In this document: positions 1 through 4,176 of the stretch, in pieces
How positions within the stretch are numbered: the first letter of the stretch is position 1
Layout of the letters: every line of letters starts with the position of its first letter
DNA from: Kiritimatiellales bacterium
GTDB lineage: Bacteria; Verrucomicrobiota; Kiritimatiellia; Kiritimatiellales; Tichowtungiaceae
Direction: 5' to 3'
Assembly (NCBI GenBank): GCA_028692515.1
Contig: JAQUXG010000034.1
Location: 1-11,216, forward strand
DNA length: 11,216 nt
Translations under genes and position numbers: made by a program
The notes under the pieces: model-generated
The model's input: only the letters and a program-made list of their open reading frames with translations
The model's database searches: none
Told to the model about the DNA's origin: nothing

Positions 1-1227
1 GAAATGCTCTCCGCCACCAACAACTTCCCGGAATTCACCGGACGCATCTGCCCCGCCCCGTGCGAAGAATCCTGCGTACTCGGCATTAACGAACCGCCTG
101 TGGCCATTGAACTGATCGAAAAAGAAATCATCGAACACGCCTTCAATGAAGAGTGGGTGGTTCCGGTCGTGCCGGAAATCCGCACCGGAAAAACTGTCGC
201 CGTCGTCGGCTCCGGACCGTCCGGGCTGGCCGCCGCGCAACAACTCAACCGCGCCGGACACACCGTCACCGTATTCGAACGCGCCGATCGCATCGGCGGC
301 TTGCTCCGCTACGGCATCCCGGACTTCAAACTCGAAAAATGGGTCATCGATCGGCGTGTTAAAGTGCTCGAAGCCGAAGGCATCGTCTTCAAAACCAGCA
401 CCGCTGTCGGCACCGACATCTCCGCCGACGAACTAAAAGCCTTCGATGCCGTCGTCCTCGCCATCGGCTCCACCGTCGGACGCGATATGCCGGTACTCGG
501 TCGCGACCTGAAGGGCATTCACTTCGCCATGGAATTTCTGCCGTTGCAGAACAAAACCTGCGCCGGAGATTTCGCCGAACCGCTCATCTCGGCCAAAGGC
601 AAAAACGTCATCGTCATCGGCGGCGGCGACACCGGCTCCGACTGCGTCGGAACCTCCATCCGCCACGGTGCGCGCAGCGTCGTTAACTTTGAACTTTTCC
701 CGGAACCGCCGGGCGAACGTCCGGCGCACCAGCCATGGCCCTACTGGCCGATGAAGCTGCGCACCAGTTCTTCGCACCGCGAAGCGGGCGAAGATCCACG
801 CCGCTACTGCATGCTCACCAAAGAATTCAACGGTCACAACGGACAGGTCACCAGCGTTAAAACCGTCAACATTGAATTTACCCGCGAGCGTCAGACCGGA
901 AAATCCAACATGGAAGAAATTCCCGGATCACAAAAAGACTGGCAGGCCGACCTCGTTCTGCTCGCTCTCGGCTTCGTTGGACCGGAACGCGACAACGCCG
1001 TCAAAGCTCTCGGTGTTGAAATCGACAAGACGGGCAATATCAAAACCGGAAAAAACTATCAGACCTCGGTCGACAACGTCTTTGCCGCCGGCGACTGCCG
1101 CCGCGGACAATCGCTCATCGTCTGGGCGATCTCCGAAGGACGCGAAACCGCGCGTTGCGTCGATGAATATCTCATGGGCGAAAGCTGTCTGCCAACCCGC
1201 GGCCCTGCCGAACTTCCGCGCCGCTAG
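1..1227 (+). CDS. gltD: Glutamate synthase (NADPH) small subunit, 5'-truncated by window edge
   Basis: The reading frame is open from base 1, so the true start lies upstream; the ATG at 4 is internal. The visible 408 codons fit a family of about 470 residues, so roughly 60 N-terminal residues are missing. Numbering from that ATG: the ferredoxin-like Fe-S region with CPAPCEESC (residues 16-24); the FAD-binding GxGxxG in [14 protein letters not shown] (65-78) followed by [13 protein letters not shown]; the NADPH-binding [13 protein letters not shown] (202-214); and the C-terminal FAD contact [13 protein letters not shown] (359-371) with AISEGRETA. GltD passes electrons from NADPH through FAD and Fe-S centres to the large subunit GltB, which makes two glutamates from glutamine and 2-oxoglutarate. 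gltB is presumably upstream, outside the window. Identification is strong. A standalone GltD-like oxidoreductase paralogue cannot be excluded without seeing gltB. Confidence 0.95.
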   Translation, partial: EMLSATNNFPEFTGRICPAPCEESCVLGINEPPVAIELIEKEIIEHAFNEEWVVPVVPEIRTGKTVAVVGSGPSGLAAAQQLNRAGHTVTVFERADRIGGLLRYGIPDFKLEKWVIDRRVKVLEAEGIVFKTSTAVGTDISADELKAFDAVVLAIGSTVGRDMPVLGRDLKGIHFAMEFLPLQNKTCAGDFAEPLISAKGKNVIVIGGGDTGSDCVGTSIRHGARSVVNFELFPEPPGERPAHQPWPYWPMKLRTSSSHREAGEDPRRYCMLTKEFNGHNGQVTSVKTVNIEFTRERQTGKSNMEEIPGSQKDWQADLVLLALGFVGPERDNAVKALGVEIDKTGNIKTGKNYQTSVDNVFAAGDCRRGQSLIVWAISEGRETARCVDEYLMGESCLPTRGPAELPRR

Positions 1228-1236
1228 GCGCGGCGC
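1218..1236 (+). other. GC-rich hairpin over the gltD stop codon
   Basis: GCGCCGC (1218-1224) and GCGGCGC (1230-1236) form a perfect 7-bp stem around a 5-nt loop that contains the TAG stop. No U-tract follows, so it is not a canonical intrinsic terminator. It may slow RNA decay or aid termination; this is inference. Confidence 0.35.
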
Positions 1237-1275
1237 ACCGGAGGTCAGGAGTCAGACGTCAGGAACTCGGAGTTT

Positions 1276-1290
1276 TTCCAATGTTCGGAA
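1276..1290. repeat. TTCCAA-type palindrome, copy A
   Basis: TTCCAATGTTCGGAA, one mismatch from the perfect inverted repeat TTCCAANNNTTGGAA, preceded by a T-run. It lies about 50 bases after the gltD stop and 7 bases before copy B. Confidence 0.8.
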
Positions 1291-1297
1291 CAAAAGT

Positions 1298-1312
1298 TTC
1301 CAAACATTGGAA
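1298..1312. repeat. TTCCAA-type palindrome, copy B
   Basis: TTCCAAACATTGGAA, a perfect 6-bp inverted repeat around 3 bases. It forms a close pair with copy A and has the same core as copy C. Confidence 0.85.
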
Positions 1313-1427
1313 AACTCTTTGCCGCCCGTTCGCCAGAGTGCTAAAAACCTCCCGTGCCGCAGGCGGTTTGAAAAGTTGAAAATGACTAAATGGATGACAC
1401 CTGCGGTTTGCCTGGAGAGCGTTTGTT

Positions 1428-1559
1428 GTGACAGAAACCGAACTAAAAGCTGAGCAAAATGCAGAACGGAAACGGTGTTTGGATCTGATTTTGGATTCGA
1501 CGTCTCCGCGGAAGCTATTCGTGGCTGGGGTCGGAGTCGGGGTTGCTTCAGTCCCGTAA
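1428..1559 (+). pseudogene. N-terminal remnant of a UvrD/superfamily-1-like helicase
   Basis: A GTG start at 1428 has a good ribosome-binding site, GGAGAG at 1414-1419, 8 bases upstream. The 43-residue product begins V/MTETELKAEQNAERKRC and continues LDLILDSTSPRKLFVAG. This is the usual run-in to the Walker A loop of UvrD-type helicases, where an acidic/basic helix leads into a K-L-(I/F)-V-A-G strand followed by PGTGKT. Here the expected P-loop is missing: after VAG the frame reads a low-complexity GVGVGVASVP and ends at TAA 1557-1559, exactly where a dispersed palindrome-bearing repeat begins. I infer a helicase gene truncated after about 34 codons by recombination or insertion of repeat DNA. 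Family assignment rests on a short stretch, so it is tentative. No other part of a helicase is visible in the window. Confidence 0.5.
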
Positions 1560-1574
1560 TCTAATAATTTTCCA
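1554..1574 (+). repeat. Stop-codon-bearing repeat, copy 1
   Basis: A 21-base element beginning CCGTAATC and ending ATTTTCCA matches 3589-3609 at 19 of 21 positions. It provides the TAA ending the helicase remnant and runs into palindrome copy C. Confidence 0.6.
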
Positions 1575-1584
1575 AACATTGGAA
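1570..1584. repeat. TTCCAA-type palindrome, copy C
   Basis: TTCCAAACATTGGAA, identical in its core to copy B. It is preceded by the stop-codon-bearing repeat. Confidence 0.85.
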
Positions 1585-1600
1585 ACTCTGGGCCAGTTTT

Positions 1601-1615
1601 TTCCAAGGTTCGGAA
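1601..1615. repeat. TTCCAA-type palindrome, copy D
   Basis: TTCCAAGGTTCGGAA with one arm mismatch, followed by cccatccgc. The same 9-base tail follows copy F at 2747, which suggests a longer repeat unit than the palindrome alone. Confidence 0.8.
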
Positions 1616-1685
1616 CCCATCCGCGTTCATCCGCCGTGCCCGCCGTAGCTTTGGTGAAGGCTGGGTGTCCATCCGCGGGTAACTC

Positions 1686-1700
1686 TTCCAATGCTTGGAA
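1686..1700. repeat. TTCCAA-type palindrome, copy E
   Basis: TTCCAATGCTTGGAA, a perfect 6-bp inverted repeat. It lies 5 bases beyond the stop codon of the minus-strand nuclease remnant, so it sits at that gene's 3' end. Confidence 0.85.
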
Positions 1701-1705
1701 ACCTC

Positions 1706-1942
1706 TTACAGGCTGACTCCAAAAAGGCGGAGTTTGGATACGAGCAGGTTGTTCAGCACGGGAAGGTCTTTGGGATAGACGGAAATGAGCCGCTTGCCTT
1801 CCTGCTGATAGAGCGTTTGTTTTTTGTACATGCTCATTTTGTACTGCGGTGTGTCCAGTCCCCAGTATTCAATGTAGACATCCACTTCGGGCAGATAAAA
1901 GTCGGGCCGAATCTGAAACTCGCCGATGATGCGTCTTGACTC
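1706..1942 (-). pseudogene. C-terminal remnant of a PD-(D/E)XK-like nuclease-domain protein
   Basis: Reading the minus strand from 1942 to a TAA at 1706-1708 gives about 78 residues with no plausible start codon. It begins ESRRIIGEFQIRPDFYLPEV, then DVYIEYWGLDTPQYKMSMYK, KKQTLYQQEGKRLISVYPKD and a short tail ending RLFGVSL. The pattern (I/R)-PDFYLPE, a hydrophobic strand, then YIEYWG followed by a Lys-rich helix and L-I-x-(V/I)-YP is the PD-(D/E)XK-like module found appended to helicases and other DNA-processing proteins: PD gives the metal-binding Asp and EYWG the second acidic residue. The upstream part is gone; the frame meets a stop at 1985-1987, just inside the oppositely oriented toxin gene. 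It is clearly a decayed fragment. The parent protein cannot be told, and because the helicase remnant lies on the other strand they need not be one gene. Confidence 0.6.
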
Positions 1943-1964
1943 TAGGTTAACGCGCAGGTTAACT
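1936..1964 (+). promoter_or_regulatory. Putative promoter and autoregulatory operator of the toxin-antitoxin pair
   Basis: TTGACT at 1936-1941 is a good -35 box; 17 bases later TTAACT (1959-1964) is a weak -10. Between and over them are two copies of AGGTTAAC at 1944-1951 and 1956-1963, which read as GTTAAC-N6-GTTAAC, a palindromic pair ending 8 bases before the toxin ATG. XRE-type antitoxins normally bind such sites to repress their own operon. The assignment is inferred from position and symmetry. Confidence 0.45.
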
Positions 1965-1971
1965 TGTCGGC

Positions 1972-2319
1972 ATGGTGCGTGAGATCATCTTCTACAAAAC
2001 AGAAGGCGGACGAAGCCCGATCCGGGATTTTCTTGAGTCCCTCTCATCCAAACAGGCGAAAAAGGCTGCGTGGGTTATGGGGCTGGTGGAAGATCTGGAT
2101 CAGGTGCCGGGGCAGTACTTTCAGAAGATGGTTAATACCGACGATTTGTGGGAAATCCGGGTAAAGGCCGGGTCGGATATTTTCCGCTTTCTCGGATTTT
2201 TCGACGGCCCGAAGCTGGTTGTACTCTCCCATGCGTTCCAGAAAAAAACGCAGAAGACGCCGCAACAGGCCATCCGCCTTGCGGAAGAACGGAAGCAGGA
2301 CTATTTCAGGAGGAACTAA
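1972..2319 (+). CDS. RelE/ParE-family toxin (Gp49/HigB-like)
   Basis: The 115-residue length is typical of phage-derived Gp49/HigB-like toxins. The start [20 protein letters not shown] has the family's opening strand and the (S/C)P(I/V)xDFL motif, followed by [19 protein letters not shown] (helix), the [14 protein letters not shown] core (residues 52-65), the DIFRFLGFF strand (69-77) and [15 protein letters not shown] (83-97), a standard RelE-fold C-terminal strand and basic loop. Members are ribosome-associated mRNA endonucleases. The antitoxin follows with a 1-base gap (stop at 2317-2319, ATG at 2321), so this is a toxin-first, HigBA-style operon. No strong ribosome-binding site precedes the ATG, which fits low toxin translation or a near-leaderless message. 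The frame is intact and family residues are present, so the toxin is probably functional. Confidence 0.85.
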   Translation: MVREIIFYKTEGGRSPIRDFLESLSSKQAKKAAWVMGLVEDLDQVPGQYFQKMVNTDDLWEIRVKAGSDIFRFLGFFDGPKLVVLSHAFQKKTQKTPQQAIRLAEERKQDYFRRN

Positions 2320-2320
2320 A

Positions 2321-2596
2321 ATGAGCGATCTAAAAAAATATGTGAAGGAGCGCAAAGCGCAGGACGCGGAATTTGCCAGGAATTTCGATGCCGGGTATGA
2401 ACAGTTTAAAATCGGCGTCATGCTCAAGCAGGCTCGGATTGAGGCTGGCATCACCCAGGAAGAACTGGCCAACCGACTGAACACGAAAAAAACCGCCGTC
2501 TCGCGAATTGAGAACCACGCCGAAGATATTAAGCTTTCCACGCTGGAAAATTTTGCCGAAGCCATAGGCAAACGGCTAATGCTGAAAATCGCCTGA
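2321..2596 (+). CDS. XRE-family (HigA-like) antitoxin
   Basis: The start is set by a strong AGGAGG at 2308-2313 placed 7 bases before ATG 2321; an in-frame start at 2219 would lie deep in the toxin gene and is rejected. The 91-residue protein has a charged N-terminal helix (1-25) and a helix-turn-helix of the Cro/CI type at about 31-86. Its typical motifs are [19 protein letters not shown] (35-53), the recognition helix [20 protein letters not shown] (55-74) and a closing L-x-x-x-A-x-A-I-G. HigA antitoxins bind the toxin and repress the shared promoter by binding an upstream palindrome, here probably the GTTAAC pair at 1946-1963. The strong site here against the weak one on the toxin gene fits the usual antitoxin excess. 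Confidence 0.88.
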   Translation: MSDLKKYVKERKAQDAEFARNFDAGYEQFKIGVMLKQARIEAGITQEELANRLNTKKTAVSRIENHAEDIKLSTLENFAEAIGKRLMLKIA

Positions 2597-2862
2597 CCCA
2601 CAGTGTGGTGTTCAGATGGAAGCGTCGGGCTTTTCATGACTTTTTTTCTGCAACTCGCTACCGCTTGTCACGACAATTTTTCACATCGTCGAGCAATAGC
2701 AAGGCTATGTTCAGTCCATGGAGTCGGTTTTTCCCAATGTTCGGAACCCATCCGCAGTTAAAGTTGCCTCTCCCGAGAACCTCCTGTAGGCTTCCGCCCG
2801 ATATAAACGGCATTTCATCGAGGGTCCCCCCGGCGGGTGCCTGTTGAGGACAGGAGGAGCAT
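2597..2862. other. Intergenic gap with palindrome and small hairpins
   Basis: No gene is supported. Visible items are a perfect CCACA-G-TGTGG right after the antitoxin stop, CGAC/GTCG and ATAGC/GCTAT small inverted repeats between about 2670 and 2707, palindrome copy F, and CCTGT/ACAGG (2840-2844 and 2850-2854), which overlaps the next gene's ribosome-binding site. Confidence 0.5.
2731..2746. repeat. TTCCAA-type palindrome, copy F (one extra base)
   Basis: TTCCCAATGTTCGGAA, a copy of the family with one inserted C, followed by cccatccgc as after copy D. Confidence 0.7.
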
Positions 2863-3594
2863 ATGGAAAAGAAAGACCCGTCAATCAGACGAAACCTCGG
2901 AAATGCCACATTATACCTTGATGGACTGGAAGAGATCGTCCGCCTTCTTCAGCAGGAGGGCTTCCGCGTAAAAGTTACGATCGAGAACAGAAATAATTGC
3001 TATGAATTCGACGGCGCGCCCACGGCTGATGAGATCAAACTTATGGATAGTCCGGTATACCACTCTCTATATATAACCGCCGAGGGAGACATCGCCCTGT
3101 CTATTCATTTGAATCAGGGGTCGGCCAGTTTATCGCTGAGCGGCTCGACAACCAAAGATCGGGGTGTTTATGAAAAAGTTCTGTCGATTCTCAACCCGAA
3201 CCCCATCGTTCTGATTCCGACATTATATTTGGTGTCGTTAATAACACTTCCATTATTACTCTCAGCCGGAACGGCTGTTTTAGGATCGTTTCTCTGGGTG
3301 TTGTTAATCGGCAATGTTTTGCTGATCCTGTTGGGTATAAATAAAATTTTCTTCCGCTATTCGACGATCTATTTGAAGCGAAAAAAAGAAATGCCCTCGT
3401 TCTGGCAGCGTAAAAAGGATGACATTATACATAACGTCATCAGCGCGGTAATCGGGGCCGCACTGACTCTCGGTATAACACAACTCGTCCAAAATAAAAT
3501 CCACACGGAGAGTCCGGCGCAAACGAACGAGATAGCAACCCAAACTCTATCTGTTAGCAATCATGCCGACACGGTGCAGGGATCCGCTCCGTAA
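2863..3594 (+). CDS. Unrecognised membrane protein with soluble N-terminal domain
   Basis: ATG 2863 has AGGAGG at 2852-2857. I do not recognise the family. The 243 residues show a soluble N-terminal part of about 110 residues rich in alternating strands (YLDGLEEIVRLLQQEGFRVK at 18-37, SLYITAEGDIALSIHLN at 68-84, SASLSLSGS at 87-95), then two hydrophobic helices at about 113-135 and 138-160. A basic segment follows (RYSTIYLKRKKE, 165-176), then a third hydrophobic helix at about 189-208 and a polar tail. The first two helices form a hairpin, with the third after an RKK stretch. Base composition is visibly AT-richer than flanking core genes, with runs such as tctatatata and several ATA and TTA codons, suggesting acquisition by transfer. 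Its stop codon lies inside a dispersed repeat (3589-3609), so the native C-terminus may have been replaced. It follows the toxin-antitoxin pair but has its own leader. Confidence 0.75.
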   Translation: MEKKDPSIRRNLGNATLYLDGLEEIVRLLQQEGFRVKVTIENRNNCYEFDGAPTADEIKLMDSPVYHSLYITAEGDIALSIHLNQGSASLSLSGSTTKDRGVYEKVLSILNPNPIVLIPTLYLVSLITLPLLLSAGTAVLGSFLWVLLIGNVLLILLGINKIFFRYSTIYLKRKKEMPSFWQRKKDDIIHNVISAVIGAALTLGITQLVQNKIHTESPAQTNEIATQTLSVSNHADTVQGSAP

Positions 3595-3609
3595 TCCAGT
3601 AATTTTCCA
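3589..3609 (+). repeat. Stop-codon-bearing repeat, copy 2
   Basis: A 21-base element beginning CCGTAATC and ending ATTTTCCA, 19 of 21 identical to 1554-1574. Its TAA (3592-3594) is the stop of the membrane-protein gene. It leads into TTCCACGGGTCAGAA, a decayed relative of the palindrome. Confidence 0.6.
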
Positions 3610-3614
3610 CGGGT

Positions 3615-3660
3615 CAGAACCGTTCGTTCATTTGCCGTAAATTTTTCGGTGGCGGTTCTG
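3615..3660. other. Stem-loop between the membrane protein and yjdM
   Basis: CAGAACCG (3615-3622) and CGGTTCTG (3653-3660) pair perfectly over 8 bp around a 30-base loop that contains a smaller CCG/CGG pairing. No U-tract follows, so its role (weak terminator or structured leader) is unknown. Confidence 0.35.
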
Positions 3661-3712
3661 GCGCACCGGGTTAGTTCATGATTAACTCCCCGCTTTTAAA
3701 ACAGGAGAAATG

Positions 3713-4057
3713 ATGAACGAAACGCCCGCCTGCCCGAAATGTAAATCCGAATATGCCTATGAAGACGGCGCACTGTGGGTCTGTCCCGACTGCGGACATG
3801 AATGGACACCCGGCGGCGAAAAAATGGAAACGACTTCCGGGGAAAAAATGATCAAAGATGCCAATGGCAATGTGCTTCAGGACGGCGACACGGTTTCGGT
3901 GATTAAAGATCTCAAAGTCAAAGGGTCGTCACTGGTTGTCAAAGTGGGAACCAAAGTCAAAAATATCCGTCTGGTGGACGGCGATCACGACATCGACTGC
4001 AAAATCCCCGGCATCGGCGCGATGGGCCTGAAATCCGAATTCGTCAAAAAAGTTTAG
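3713..4057 (+). CDS. yjdM: Zinc ribbon protein YjdM (PhnA family)
   Basis: Two in-frame ATGs occur at 3710 and 3713. AGGAG at 3703-3707 is 2 bases from the first and 5 from the second, so 3713 is preferred, giving 114 residues, close to the usual length of about 111. The N-terminal zinc ribbon has CPKC (C7, C10) and CPDC (C24, C27). The C-terminal PhnA domain is nearly canonical: [20 protein letters not shown] (47-66), LKVKGSS (67-73), [20 protein letters not shown] (78-97) and LKSEFVKKV at the end. Despite the old name, E. coli PhnA/YjdM is not needed for phosphonate breakdown and its role is unsettled; it is probably a small cytosolic zinc-binding protein. It stands alone, convergent with the downstream minus-strand gene. 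Confidence 0.93.
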   Translation: MNETPACPKCKSEYAYEDGALWVCPDCGHEWTPGGEKMETTSGEKMIKDANGNVLQDGDTVSVIKDLKVKGSSLVVKVGTKVKNIRLVDGDHDIDCKIPGIGAMGLKSEFVKKV

Positions 4058-4082
4058 TCGCAACGATTCGAGTCTGGAAAAT

Positions 4083-4131
4083 GTAGAACGAGCGTCTCGC
4101 TCGTTTCAAGCAAGCGATACGCTTGCTCTAC
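4083..4131. repeat. Twin-hairpin (three-way junction) repeat element
   Basis: Two perfect 8-bp hairpins with 3-base loops sit 3 bases apart: AACGAGCG-tct-CGCTCGTT (4087-4105) and AGCAAGCG-ata-CGCTTGCT (4109-4127). An outer GTAGA/TCTAC pair (4083-4087 with 4127-4131) could close them into a Y-shaped fold. It lies between the convergent ends of yjdM and the PEP-binding gene. It looks like a dispersed intergenic repeat rather than a U-tract terminator, though either strand's transcript would fold. Confidence 0.6.
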
Positions 4132-4135
4132 CTCA

Positions 4136-4168
4136 ACCCAAAGCCTGCAGCCTAAAGCCCAAAGCCTT
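4136..4168. repeat. Degenerate tandem AAAGCC units
   Basis: Between the twin hairpin and the end of the minus-strand gene the sequence carries four loose AAGCC-type units (aaagcct, cagcct, aaagccc, aaagcct). It looks like decayed short tandem repeats; nothing else is seen here. Confidence 0.4.
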
Positions 4169-4176
4169 CCCAAAAA

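Larger units (their letters stand above)
1228..1971. other. Gene-poor accessory gap with palindromes and two gene remnants
   Basis: No intact gene is supported here. The gap holds short direct repeats of gtcagga just after gltD (about 1242-1264), five copies of the TTCCAA-type palindrome, a plus-strand helicase N-terminal remnant (1428-1559), a minus-strand nuclease C-terminal remnant (1706-1942), and the promoter/operator region of the toxin-antitoxin pair (1936-1963). A 137-codon minus-strand open frame across 1259-1672 runs through the palindromes and resembles no family, so I do not call it. Confidence 0.7.

Noticed and set aside
872..1453. 193-codon plus-strand frame overlapping the gltD end
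   Set aside because: Out-of-frame shadow of gltD continuing into repeat DNA; no domain features.
1259..1672. 137-codon minus-strand open frame in the gap after gltD
   Set aside because: It runs through several palindromes and the helicase relic, and its residues reflect repeat sequence rather than a protein family.
1276..1700. TTCCAA palindromes as archaeal-type NrpR operators
   Set aside because: The archaeal site is GGAA-N6-TTCC; these are TTCC-N7-GGAA, the opposite arrangement, and they do not cluster at nitrogen genes here.
1276..1700. The palindrome cluster as a CRISPR array
   Set aside because: Copies are unevenly spaced, occur singly elsewhere, lack uniform spacers, and no cas genes are present.
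2219..2320. Longer in-frame antitoxin start within the toxin gene
   Set aside because: The strong AGGAGG at 2308-2313 and the family N-terminus both indicate ATG 2321.
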